The notes beneath the pieces were generated by a model, which worked only from the letters and a program-made list of their open reading frames with translations, did not search any database and had not been told where the DNA came from. From Alphaproteobacteria bacterium (lineage in GTDB: Bacteria; Pseudomonadota; Alphaproteobacteria; JAEULC01): a stretch of 64,000 nucleotides of DNA. Position 1 is the first letter of the stretch. Each line of letters begins with the position of its first letter. Location: assembly GCA_020846275.1 (NCBI GenBank), contig JADLEG010000164.1, positions 1-64,000 on the forward strand, read 5' to 3'. Position numbers and translations under genes: made by a program. Shown in pieces: positions 33,846-42,086 of this stretch.

Positions 33846-35988
33846 GTTGGTTCTCCCCCGCGCGATCCAGCTCGCGGAAAATGTCGCCGTAGAGCCGGTA
33901 TATTTCGTTCGCGGTCGTGGCGACCGCGCGCAGCGAGGGGGCATCGTCGATCCGGTCGACCAGGGACCGGAAGAACGCCACATGCGCGATATCGAGCGTA
34001 CCGTGCGACGTCAGGTAGCGGAATCCCGCGCCGTCGCGGCCGGAGGGAACCACCTTGCGGATGGCATCGGCCGCGCGCTCGGCCAGCAGCACCGACATTC
34101 CCTCCAGCACATGCACCATGCCGAGCAGCGCGCCGGCCCCGCGTTCCTCGATCGCGCGATAGGCGGCGGCGATCATCGCGGCGCAGGGCGGCCGCGGCGC
34201 GCCGTCGCGCACCGCAGCGGCGTCGCCGCCCAGGGCCGCGATGTCCTCGAGTATCCACTGCTCGTGGCCGTTCTCCTCGGCGATGTAGTGCAGGAACGCG
34301 TCGCGCAGCCATTCCTCGCCGGCGCCGCAGCGCTTTGCGGCCGCGGTCAGCAGCGGGCAGGTGTGCTTCACATGGTGGTAGGCTTGGCCGAGGAAGGCCA
34401 GGTAGAGCGCGGCGTCGACCCCGCCAGTCACGGCCCGCCCGAGCACCGGGATCCGCAGAAACCGCTCCCGTTCGCCGCGGGTTTCGGCCAGCAACGCATC
34501 GAAGCGGCCGATCGGCGTTACCGTCGCCGCCGGGTTCCCGTCGCGCACGGCCGCGATCGCCGCGGCGAAGCGTTCGGCGATCGCGCCGCGGCGCGGCCGG
34601 CCGTTCGACGTCAGCAACGCCGGATCGCCGAGCACGCCGGCAGGCAGGTCGACGACATGGCGCGGGCGCCCATAGTCCGGCGCGTCGATTGCAAGCTCGG
34701 CCACCAGCGCCGCGGTCGATCCGCCAGGCTGGTCGCGCCAGGCGCGGCCAGCCGCGGACAATTCGACCAGGGCGATCGGCCACGCGCATCCCTCGCCGAC
34801 GACGACGCAACGCTGGACGCGCGGATCGGCGCCGAGCAGGCCCTCGATCCATTCCGGATGGATGTTGCGCCCGAGCGCCGTTCGGATGACCGCATCCTTG
34901 CGGCCGTAAACCGTCAGGCAACCATCGGCATCGATGGCGCCCATGTCCCCGGTCGGCCAGCGCTGACCTACCCCGGCTCCGCGAAGGTAGCCCTCCATGA
35001 CGGTCGGGCCGCCGACGACGATCTCGCCATCGACGATCTCGACCGCCAGCCCGTCGAGGGGACGGCCCACCGTGCCCGCGCGCCGTTCGCCCGGACGGTT
35101 GATCGAAACCACGGCGCTGCACTCGGAAAGCCCATAGCCTTCGTGCACGGGAATGCCCAGCGCCCAGGCCTCGTGCGCCAGGGCGGCGGGAACCGGTGCG
35201 CCACCCACCGCGACCAGCCTGAGGCTCGCGGGCGGACGCACAGCGCGCGTCCCGGCCGCGTGGACCCAGGCCCGCAGGAGCTGGGGGACCAGCGACATGA
35301 CGGTCGGCTGCACCCGCTCGGCCGCGTCGACCAGCGCCGCCCCGTCACCCGCAAGCGCGCGGCGCGCCAGGGTGCTCGAAAGGACGGCGCGCGCGCCGGC
35401 GCGGATCGGCAGATGGATCGCACTGATCTGCTCCAGCAGCAGCGCCAGGGGCAGGGTCGAAAGGTAGACATCGCCCGACGCCGCGGACACCGCCGCTGCC
35501 AGCATCCCGGCGCTGGCGTCGAGCTGACGATCGCCGAGCAGGACGCCCTTCGGCTGGCCGGTGGAGCCGGAGGAATAGACGATCATGCCCCAATGCTCGG
35601 CGGCCACCGGCGGCGATGCCTCGGCGCCATCGCAGAGGATCAGCGGCAAGCCAAGGCCGCCGGCGGCCGGCGCCATCGCCTCGGTGGTCACGACCGACTG
35701 CACGCCGGCGTCCCCGACGATATGGGCGAGCTGTCCAGCGCTGAAGAAATCCGGCAGGGGCACGACCGTCCTGCCGGCCCATTTGCAGGCAAGCGCCGCG
35801 ACCGCCCATTCGATCGCGTTCGGCGCCAGGACGCCGACGACGTCGGCGCGCCGATCGAGCCGCAACGCCAGACCGCCGATCCGCCGCAGCAGGCCGGCAC
35901 AGGCCAGCCTGCCCTGCTCGTCCTCGAAGATGATCGACGCGGGGGCTGCTTCGGCCCGGCGCCGCAGAAGCTGCAGCAACTCGCTCAT
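33835..35988 (-). CDS. AMP-forming ligase fused to heme-oxygenase-like diiron domain
   Basis: A 717-residue fusion. Residues 1-475 are an adenylate-forming (ANL) ligase: Tyr-Ser-Ser-Gly-Ser-Thr-Gly-Gln-Pro-Lys-Gly (138-148), Glu-Gly-Tyr-Gly-Leu-Ser-Glu (283-289), Thr-Gly-Asp (346-348). The usual catalytic lysine motif Asn-Gly-Lys reads Asn-Gly-Arg (462-464). Residues 505-705 are a heme-oxygenase-like iron domain with likely ligands Glu572-x2-His575, Glu629 and His662-x3-Asp666-x2-His669. Such diiron domains oxidise, decarboxylate or N-oxygenate carrier- or CoA-bound acids or amines. It lies seven bases after the thermostable-hemolysin gene and overlaps the SDR gene. Substrate and product are not known. 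Confidence 0.82.
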   Translation of the reverse strand: MSELLQLLRRRAEAAPASIIFEDEQGRLACAGLLRRIGGLALRLDRRADVVGVLAPNAIEWAVAALACKWAGRTVVPLPDFFSAGQLAHIVGDAGVQSVVTTEAMAPAAGGLGLPLILCDGAEASPPVAAEHWGMIVYSSGSTGQPKGVLLGDRQLDASAGMLAAAVSAASGDVYLSTLPLALLLEQISAIHLPIRAGARAVLSSTLARRALAGDGAALVDAAERVQPTVMSLVPQLLRAWVHAAGTRAVRPPASLRLVAVGGAPVPAALAHEAWALGIPVHEGYGLSECSAVVSINRPGERRAGTVGRPLDGLAVEIVDGEIVVGGPTVMEGYLRGAGVGQRWPTGDMGAIDADGCLTVYGRKDAVIRTALGRNIHPEWIEGLLGADPRVQRCVVVGEGCAWPIALVELSAAGRAWRDQPGGSTAALVAELAIDAPDYGRPRHVVDLPAGVLGDPALLTSNGRPRRGAIAERFAAAIAAVRDGNPAATVTPIGRFDALLAETRGERERFLRIPVLGRAVTGGVDAALYLAFLGQAYHHVKHTCPLLTAAAKRCGAGEEWLRDAFLHYIAEENGHEQWILEDIAALGGDAAAVRDGAPRPPCAAMIAAAYRAIEERGAGALLGMVHVLEGMSVLLAERAADAIRKVVPSGRDGAGFRYLTSHGTLDIAHVAFFRSLVDRIDDAPSLRAVATTANEIYRLYGDIFRELDRAGENQHAA

Positions 35989-35995
35989 GCGTCGT

Positions 35996-36580
35996 TCAGA
36001 GCGCCAGCATCGCGGGCATGGCCCGAGCCGCGGTGGGACGGGTCGACGGCGCCGGCGCTTGATCCGACATGGCGCATACCCAGGGATCGGTTTCGTAATA
36101 CCTCCCCCAATCCTCGGGATGCGCGGCGCGGTCCCGGCGGGCGGGGGCAAGCTCGACCAGCGGCATCCCCAGCCGCGGCAGCGCACGGCGCAGCCTGGAG
36201 GTGGCCGTGAACAGTCCCCAGCGCATGCCCAGCGAGCGTCCGAGATTGGTGATCGACCGCACCAGGCCGATCGATTCGGCCGATCGCTGGCTGACCAGGG
36301 TCGTGACCTCGAGAATCTCGCCGCGGCCCACGGCCCGGCTGTCGACCGCGCTGAGGACCGCCTCGACCGGGCGGTCGAGGTATTGCTCGGAGAAGCAATC
36401 CGTGAGGCCATAGCGCACGCCGGCGATGCAGGTCGGCTTGCCCGTGGCGTCGACGAAGGCGGCCAGCAGCTCCGGGAAGGACCGCACGACGGCGCCATAG
36501 GACTGGCGGTAGATGGCGCGCACCCTTTCCTCGGCCAGCGGGCGCAGGGGATGGTCGCGGTGAATGAGCTGAAGGGTCAT
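35996..36580 (-). CDS. Thermostable hemolysin family protein
   Basis: A 194-residue protein of the T_hemolysin (delta-VPH) family, named from a Vibrio hemolysin but with a GNAT-like layout. Seen are Ala-Glu-Glu-Arg-Val-Arg-Ala-Ile-Tyr near the start, Phe-Ser-Glu-Gln-Tyr-Leu-Asp, Glu-Val-Thr-Thr-Leu-Val-Ser and a C-terminal Ala-His-Pro-Glu-Asp-Trp-Gly-Arg-Tyr-Tyr-Glu. No signal peptide or membrane helix is present, which argues against a secreted toxin. As first gene of an operon with a ligase-diiron fusion, SDR and HpnM, an acyltransferase or synthase role is more likely. Start by ATG at 36580 with a weak ribosome site. Confidence 0.78.
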   Translation of the reverse strand: MTLQLIHRDHPLRPLAEERVRAIYRQSYGAVVRSFPELLAAFVDATGKPTCIAGVRYGLTDCFSEQYLDRPVEAVLSAVDSRAVGRGEILEVTTLVSQRSAESIGLVRSITNLGRSLGMRWGLFTATSRLRRALPRLGMPLVELAPARRDRAAHPEDWGRYYETDPWVCAMSDQAPAPSTRPTAARAMPAMLAL

Positions 36581-36814
36581 CGACAGATCGCGGCTCCGCA
36601 GGCATTTCCGTCCGGCGCTTCCTGCCGGGCGCGGGCACCATAGGTGCGCCGCATTACGGTTACCTGACGCGACTCCGGCGTCCCGCGATGGCCACGACGC
36701 CGGTGATCCCTCCGCGATGTGATGAACGGTCGCAAGTCCCCGTAATGTTGCCATCAGCCCCGCGTCGGATATCGCCGCATCGCGCAAAGCACCTATCCGA
36801 GAGCGAGGGCAACA

Positions 36815-37498
36815 ATGGTCCGCATCTGGAATCGATTCCCGCCGGCGCTCGCCGGCGCGTGCCTCTACCTGATGCTGGTGCATGCGGCACAGGCCGTGGA
36901 ACTGGCTTCGATTCCGACCACCGGCCTGTCGCTGCGCTACGATGTGCTGCGCGACGGCGACAAGATCGGCGAACACGAATTCGTGTTCACGCGCACCGGC
37001 GACGCCGTCAACGTGACGGTGAAGACCGATGTCCGCGTCAAGCTCGGCTTCATCACCCTCTACCGCTTCTGGCACGAAGGTTCCGAGCGGTGGGTCGACG
37101 GGCGGATGGTCGAGCTGGCCTCGAAAACCGACGATGACGGCACCAAGCACGAGCTGAAAGTCCAGGCTGTCGACGGCAAGCTCCAGGTCCTGCACGACGG
37201 CAAGCCGATCGCGCCGGTCGCGGCCGAAACCATCCCGGCCAGCCTATGGCACAAGGGCATCCTGGACGTGCCCGCGACTCTCAATACGATCGACGGCAGC
37301 ATGATGGCGATCAAGACCAGCCTGGCCGGCGACGAGCAGGTCCCCGCACCCACCGCCCCGAAACCCGCCAAGCACTATTTGATCACGGGCGAGTTGCAGC
37401 GCGAGCTGTGGTTTTCGCCCGACGGCAATCTGGTCAGGGTCCGCTTCAAGGCCCAGGACAAGTCCGACATCCAGTACGTGCTTTCCCGGGCCCCCTGA
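36815..37498 (+). CDS. Secreted DUF6134-like protein
   Basis: A 227-residue exported protein; signal peptide about 1-28. The rest is beta-rich (repeated alternate polar/hydrophobic strands, such as Leu-Arg-Tyr-Asp-Val-Leu-Arg-Asp-Gly and Gly-Glu-His-Glu-Phe-Val-Phe), with a Thr-Leu-Tyr-Arg-Phe-Trp-His strand. It resembles the protein at 47241-47930 in length, domain order and motifs. The two lie on either side of the hopanoid core. It is divergent from the thermostable-hemolysin operon. Function unknown. Confidence 0.7.
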   Translation: MVRIWNRFPPALAGACLYLMLVHAAQAVELASIPTTGLSLRYDVLRDGDKIGEHEFVFTRTGDAVNVTVKTDVRVKLGFITLYRFWHEGSERWVDGRMVELASKTDDDGTKHELKVQAVDGKLQVLHDGKPIAPVAAETIPASLWHKGILDVPATLNTIDGSMMAIKTSLAGDEQVPAPTAPKPAKHYLITGELQRELWFSPDGNLVRVRFKAQDKSDIQYVLSRAP

Positions 37499-37595
37499 CC
37501 CGCGCCGCGGCCAATCGGTCCCTTGCCAAGCCCGGGCGGGATGGGCATGGTCGGCCCCCTATTCCGACCAGCCTGCCTTCAAGGGGCCTGCCACG

Positions 37596-38390
37596 ATGCA
37601 AAGCCAGACCGCCCGGACCGCCGGGAACCGCCCGCGCTACCTCTCCGACCGCCAGCTCGCCGATTTCGAGCGCGATGGCTTCCTCTATGTGGCACGCGCC
37701 TTCAGCGACGCGGAGATGCGCGAAATCACGACCTGGACGGCCGAGGTCCAGGGCTGGCAGGAAGTCCCGGGCCGCCACATGGCCTACTACGAGGACAGCC
37801 TGTCCGTCCCCGGCACGCGCGTGTTGCAGCGAATTGAAAACTTCGTTCCGTATCACCCTGGATTCAAAAAACTATTGTCCGACCACCGGATGCTGGGCGC
37901 GGTCGAGCAGCTGTTTGCCGACAAGGCGGTGCTGTTCAAGGAAAAGATTAACTTCAAGCTGCCGGGCGGCGACGGGTTCAAGCCGCACCAGGACCAGCAG
38001 GCGGGCTGGTGGAACTATGCCCCGCTCTTCATCACCGCGCTGGTGACGATCGACGAGACCACGGCCGAGAACGGCTGCCTCGAGATGGCGGCCGGCCATC
38101 ACAAGAAGGGGCTGGTGGGCGGCGAATGGACGCCGCTGTCGGACAAGGACATGGCGGACATGAAGTTCGTGTCCTATCCGACCAAGCCGGGCGACGTGAT
38201 GTATTTCGACTCCTTCGCGCCGCACGGCTCGGCCCTGAACCGGACCGACAAGCCGCGCCGCGTGCTCTACATCACCTACAACCGTCTGCGCGACGGCGAC
38301 CACCGCGTGCAGTACTATGCGGACAAGCGCAAGAGCTTCCCGCCGGACGTCGAGCGCAAGCCCGGCCAGACGTTCAAGTTCCGGGTCTGA
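37596..38390 (+). CDS. Phytanoyl-CoA dioxygenase family protein
   Basis: A 264-residue Fe(II)/2-oxoglutarate oxygenase. The iron triad is visible: His131-Gln-Asp133 and His210 in Phe-Ala-Pro-His-Gly-Ser, with the 2-oxoglutarate Arg following at about 222. Such enzymes hydroxylate lipids or small molecules. It lies between the DUF6134 gene and hpnB in the same direction, so a hopanoid or isoprenoid substrate is possible. It is not one of the standard hpn genes. Confidence 0.87.
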   Translation: MQSQTARTAGNRPRYLSDRQLADFERDGFLYVARAFSDAEMREITTWTAEVQGWQEVPGRHMAYYEDSLSVPGTRVLQRIENFVPYHPGFKKLLSDHRMLGAVEQLFADKAVLFKEKINFKLPGGDGFKPHQDQQAGWWNYAPLFITALVTIDETTAENGCLEMAAGHHKKGLVGGEWTPLSDKDMADMKFVSYPTKPGDVMYFDSFAPHGSALNRTDKPRRVLYITYNRLRDGDHRVQYYADKRKSFPPDVERKPGQTFKFRV

Positions 38391-38404
38391 CGCGGCAAGA
38401 CCGA

Positions 38405-38473
38405 AATGCCCTCATGCTGAGCGTGTCGAGGCATGAGGCCGACGTCCTTCGACAAGCTCAGGACGAGGACTGA
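38405..38473. repeat. REP-like palindromic repeat
   Basis: Two neighbouring palindromes: CTCATGC/GCATGAG around TGAGCGTGTCGAG, and GTCCT/AGGAC around TCGACAAGCTC. They share the TTCGACAAGCTCAGGA core with the repeats at 14172 and 40632. It fills the gap between the dioxygenase gene and hpnB. Confidence 0.65.
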
Positions 38474-38490
38474 CGTTAGGGCCCGACGGC

Positions 38491-39657
38491 ATGCTGTTGA
38501 CCATCCTGTCCGCCCTGTCGCTGGCGATCTGGATCTACCTGGTGAGCCTGCACGGCCGGTTCTGGCGCGCCGACCAGCGCCTGGACCGCGACATTCCCGC
38601 GCCAGCGGTGTGGCCGGCGGTCATCGCGGTCGTGCCGGCGCGCAACGAAGCCGACGTGATCGCGCGCAGCATGGGCTCGCTGCTCGACCAGGACTATCCG
38701 GGCCCGTTCCAGGTCGTGCTGGTGGACGACAGCAGCGAGGACGGCACGGGCGACGCGGCCCGCGCGCTGGCGCGCACGCATCCCCGCGGCGAGCGCCTGT
38801 CCGTGGTCAGCGGCGCGCCCCTGCCCCCGGGCTGGGTCGGCAAGATGTGGGCGGTTCATAACGGCATCGCCCGCGCCGACCAGGCCGATCCCGCCGCGCC
38901 CTATCTGTGGCTGACCGATGCCGATATCGCCCATGGGCCCGGCGTGCTGCGGGCGCTGGTGGCGAAGGCCGAGGCCGGGCGACTGCACCTGGTGTCGCTG
39001 ATGGCGCTGCTGCATTGCCGGCGCCCCTGGGAGCGGCTCTTAATCCCCGCCTTCGTCTATTTCTTCCAGAAGCTCTACCCCTTCCCGCGCGTCAACGACC
39101 CGGCCGACCGCCTGGCCGGTGCTGCGGGCGGCTGCATGCTGGTCCGGCGCGACGCGCTGCGCGCGATCGGCGGGATCGCGGCGATCCGCGCCGAGGTGAT
39201 CGACGATTGCGCGCTCGGCCGCGCGCTCAAGAAGAACGGCCCGATCTGGCTCGGCCTGGCCGAGGACACGCATTCGATCCGCCCCTACGAGGGGCTGAAG
39301 GACATCTGGCGCATGGTCGCGCGCTCGGCCTACGACCAGCTCGGCTACTCGCCGCTGGCGCTGGCAGGCACCGTGATCGGCATGGCGCTGGTCTATCTCG
39401 TGCCGCCGCTGGTGGCGCTGAGCACGCCCTGGCACGGCAACGTCGCGGCGGGCGCGATGGCGGGGCTGGCCTGGCTGCTGATGGGGTGGAGCAGCCGGCC
39501 GACCTTGGCCCTTTACGGCAAGCCGGCTCCGGCGGCGCTGCTGCCCGTGGCCGGGCTGCTCTACAACCTGATGACCCTCGATTCCGCCCTTGCCTACTAC
39601 CGCGGCCGGGGCGCGTTCTGGAAGGGCCGCGCCCAGGCGCCGGTCCGGCGCGCCTGA
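38491..39657 (+). CDS. hpnB: Hopanoid-associated glycosyltransferase HpnB
   Basis: A 388-residue GT2-type membrane glycosyltransferase. One N-terminal helix, GT-A domain with Val-Pro-Ala-Arg-Asn-Glu-Ala (about 50), Asp-Asp-Ser (about 78), Thr-Asp-Ala-Asp (about 150) and Asp-Asp-Cys-Ala-Leu (about 235), then C-terminal helices. HpnB is the family found beside hpnC/D/E. Its glycosyl acceptor is not well known. Gene order hpnB-D-E-F follows. Confidence 0.92.
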   Translation: MLLTILSALSLAIWIYLVSLHGRFWRADQRLDRDIPAPAVWPAVIAVVPARNEADVIARSMGSLLDQDYPGPFQVVLVDDSSEDGTGDAARALARTHPRGERLSVVSGAPLPPGWVGKMWAVHNGIARADQADPAAPYLWLTDADIAHGPGVLRALVAKAEAGRLHLVSLMALLHCRRPWERLLIPAFVYFFQKLYPFPRVNDPADRLAGAAGGCMLVRRDALRAIGGIAAIRAEVIDDCALGRALKKNGPIWLGLAEDTHSIRPYEGLKDIWRMVARSAYDQLGYSPLALAGTVIGMALVYLVPPLVALSTPWHGNVAAGAMAGLAWLLMGWSSRPTLALYGKPAPAALLPVAGLLYNLMTLDSALAYYRGRGAFWKGRAQAPVRRA

Positions 39658-39725
39658 CCGGCACGAGCGCAGGCACGGCCGGCCGGACTCGTCCTGGCCG
39701 CCCGGCAAGGCTATAAGAGCCAGCC

Positions 39726-40625
39726 ATGACCGCCCCCGACACCGCCGCTCCGGCCTCAGCGCACCTTGCCGGCCAGGCCATTGACGATGACGCCGCCGCG
39801 CGCGAGCACGTGCGGTCGGTCACCGAGCGCTCGGGCACGTCGTTCTATGGCGCGATGCGGGTCCTGCCGCGCGAGAAGCGCGATGCCATGTACGCGATCT
39901 ACGCCTATTGCCGCGAGGTCGACGACGTGGCGGACGATCCCGCGCCGCCGGCCGACAAGATCCGCCGCCTGCAGGAATGGCGCGAGGAGGTCGACCGCCT
40001 CTATGCCGGCCGCCCGACCTATACGACGACGCGCGCGCTGCTGGGCCCGGTCCAGCGCTACGAGCTGGAGAAGAAGGATTTCCTCGCGCTGATCGAAGGC
40101 ATGGAGATCGACGCCTCGGAGACGCTCAACGGCCCGTCGCTGGAACGGCTCGAGCACTACTGCGCCTGCGTCGCCGGCGCGGTCGGGCTGCTGTCGATCC
40201 GCGTGTTCGGCGCGGCGGACCGACGCGCGCAAGAGCTTGCCTGGTCGCTCGGCCAGGCGTTGCAGCTCACCAACATCCTGCGCGACCTGAAGGAGGACGC
40301 CGAGCGCGGCAGGCTTTACCTGCCGGCCGAGTATCTCGACCGGTTCGGCGTCAAGGAGCGGGACCCGCGCATCGTGCTGAAGCACCCCAACCTGCCGGCG
40401 GTCTGCGAGGAGCTGGCGCTGCTGGCGCGCCGGCGCTTCGGGCAGGCCGTGCGCAAGCTGCAGGAATGCCCGCGCCGCCAGATGCGTCCGGCCGTGGTGA
40501 TGATGTTCGTCTATCGCGCCATCCTCAATGGCCTGATCCGGCGCGGCTGGCACGACCTCGACACGCCGGTGCGCGTCCCGAAATGGCTGAAGCTCTGGTA
40601 CGCCTTCCGCTACGGCGTCCTCTAG
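39726..40625 (+). CDS. hpnD: Presqualene diphosphate synthase HpnD
   Basis: A 299-residue squalene/phytoene-synthase family protein that joins two farnesyl diphosphates to presqualene diphosphate. First metal motif Asp-Asp-Val-Ala-Asp-Asp (about 65) and second Asn-Ile-Leu-Arg-Asp-Leu-x-Glu-Asp (about 185), followed by Gly-Arg-Leu-Tyr-Leu-Pro. Paralogue of HpnC. Located 68 bases after hpnB. Confidence 0.94.
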   Translation: MTAPDTAAPASAHLAGQAIDDDAAAREHVRSVTERSGTSFYGAMRVLPREKRDAMYAIYAYCREVDDVADDPAPPADKIRRLQEWREEVDRLYAGRPTYTTTRALLGPVQRYELEKKDFLALIEGMEIDASETLNGPSLERLEHYCACVAGAVGLLSIRVFGAADRRAQELAWSLGQALQLTNILRDLKEDAERGRLYLPAEYLDRFGVKERDPRIVLKHPNLPAVCEELALLARRRFGQAVRKLQECPRRQMRPAVVMMFVYRAILNGLIRRGWHDLDTPVRVPKWLKLWYAFRYGVL

Positions 40626-40631
40626 ATGACG

Positions 40632-40728
40632 CACTCATCCTTCGACAGGCTCATCCTTCGACAAGCTCAGGATGAGGAGCTTTCCTATGTTCCCGGTTCT
40701 GAGCTTGTCGAAGGACGACCTTCGGCCA
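40632..40728. repeat. REP-like palindromic repeat
   Basis: Contains CATCCTTCGACAGGCTCATCC, CCTTCGACAAGCTCAGGATG and, in inverted orientation, GTTCTGAGCTTGTCGAAGG. The copies can fold into a long hairpin between hpnD and hpnE. Same core as the repeats at 14172 and 38405. Confidence 0.72.
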
Positions 40729-40735
40729 TAGCCCC

Positions 40736-42007
40736 ATGACCGCGGTCCACATCGTCGGCGCCGGCTTGTCCGGCCTCGCAGCCGCGATACGGCTGACCCA
40801 GGCCGGGCGCAAGGTCGTGCTGTACGACCAGGCCGACCACGCCGGCGGCCGCTGCCGCTCGTACCACGACGCGGTGCTCGACCGGCGCATCGATAACGGC
40901 AACCACCTGCTGCTCAGTGCCAATTGGGCGGCGCGCGATTTCCTGGCGACGGTCGGCGCGGCCGACAGCCTGGTGGGCGCGACCCGGCCCGTCTTCCCCT
41001 TCGTCGACCTGACGACGGGCGCCCGCTGGGAAGTCGCTTTCGCGTACGGCCCGATCCTCGGCCGCATCCCGCTGCCCCCGCGCGGCATTCCCGGCGTGAC
41101 CCTGGGCCAGCTCCTCGGCGCCTTGCGCCTGCGGAACGCCGGGCCGGACCAGACTGTCGCGCAATGCCTGGACACCACGACGCCGCTCTACAAGCGCTTC
41201 TGGCAACCGCTGGCGGTGGCCGCGCTCAATACCGCGTGCGAGGCCGCGACCGCGCGGCTGCTGTGGCCGGTCGTTGCCGAAACCGTTCTGCGCGGCGGGA
41301 ACAACTGCCGGCCGCTGGTCGCGAAGGACGGTTTGTCGGAGAGCTTCATCGACCCCGCGCTCGCGTGGCTCGCCGAGCGCAGCGTCGCCGTGAACCTGGG
41401 CTGGCGGCTGCGCGGCGTGCTGTTCGAGGACAGCCGCGCCAGCGCGCTGGATTTTGCGGGCGATCGCCGCGTGGCGGTGGACGGCGCCGTCGTGCTGGCG
41501 CTGCCGCCGGCCTCGGCGCAGCGCGCCCTGCCGGGCATCGACGCGCCGCAGGAAAGCCGGGCCATCGTCAACGGGCATTTCCGCCTGGACGGCATCGCCC
41601 CGCCGCGCCTGCCCCATGACAGCCCGCTGATCGGCGTGCTGGGCGGCACGGCCGAATGGCTGTTCCTGCGCCGCGACGTGGTTTCGGTCACCGTCAGCGC
41701 CGCCGACGCCCTTGCAGAATTGGACGAGCAGACCATCGCCAAGCGCATGTGGGCCGACATCCAAAAGGCCCTTCGCGTCGTCCCGCCCCGCGCGATGCCG
41801 ACCTACCGGATCGTCAAGGAGAAGCGCGCGACCTTCGCCCAGACGCCTGCCGAGGAACGCCGCAGGGCCGCCACGCGTACTCCATGGGGGAACTTGATGC
41901 TCGCCGGCGACTGGACCGACACCGGCCTGCCGGCGACGATCGAGGGCTCCATCCGCTCGGGATTCTCGGCCGCCGCTGCTGTGGCAAATCAGCAACAATC
42001 TGCCTGA
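40736..42007 (+). CDS. hpnE: Hydroxysqualene dehydroxylase HpnE
   Basis: A 423-residue FAD enzyme that reduces hydroxysqualene to squalene, completing the HpnC/D/E route. The dinucleotide motif Val-Gly-Ala-Gly-Leu-Ser-Gly-Leu-Ala-Ala-Ala lies at residues 7-17, and the C-terminal FAD segment Leu-Ala-Gly-Asp-Trp-Thr-Asp-Thr-Gly is typical of the carotenoid-desaturase-like flavoproteins. Confidence 0.93.
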   Translation: MTAVHIVGAGLSGLAAAIRLTQAGRKVVLYDQADHAGGRCRSYHDAVLDRRIDNGNHLLLSANWAARDFLATVGAADSLVGATRPVFPFVDLTTGARWEVAFAYGPILGRIPLPPRGIPGVTLGQLLGALRLRNAGPDQTVAQCLDTTTPLYKRFWQPLAVAALNTACEAATARLLWPVVAETVLRGGNNCRPLVAKDGLSESFIDPALAWLAERSVAVNLGWRLRGVLFEDSRASALDFAGDRRVAVDGAVVLALPPASAQRALPGIDAPQESRAIVNGHFRLDGIAPPRLPHDSPLIGVLGGTAEWLFLRRDVVSVTVSAADALAELDEQTIAKRMWADIQKALRVVPPRAMPTYRIVKEKRATFAQTPAEERRRAATRTPWGNLMLAGDWTDTGLPATIEGSIRSGFSAAAAVANQQQSA

Positions 42008-42086
42008 GTCGGTTAAGGGTTGATGACTCCGCGGATGGACAACCCGTAGACGCGCCCTTATGTTGCGGTGCAAGAGGAGCAAGGCT

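Noticed and set aside
35996..36580. Reading the first gene of the 32.3-36.6 kb operon as a secreted hemolysin toxin.
   Set aside because: No signal peptide or membrane segment is seen, and it is co-transcribed with metabolic enzymes, so an enzyme role fits better.
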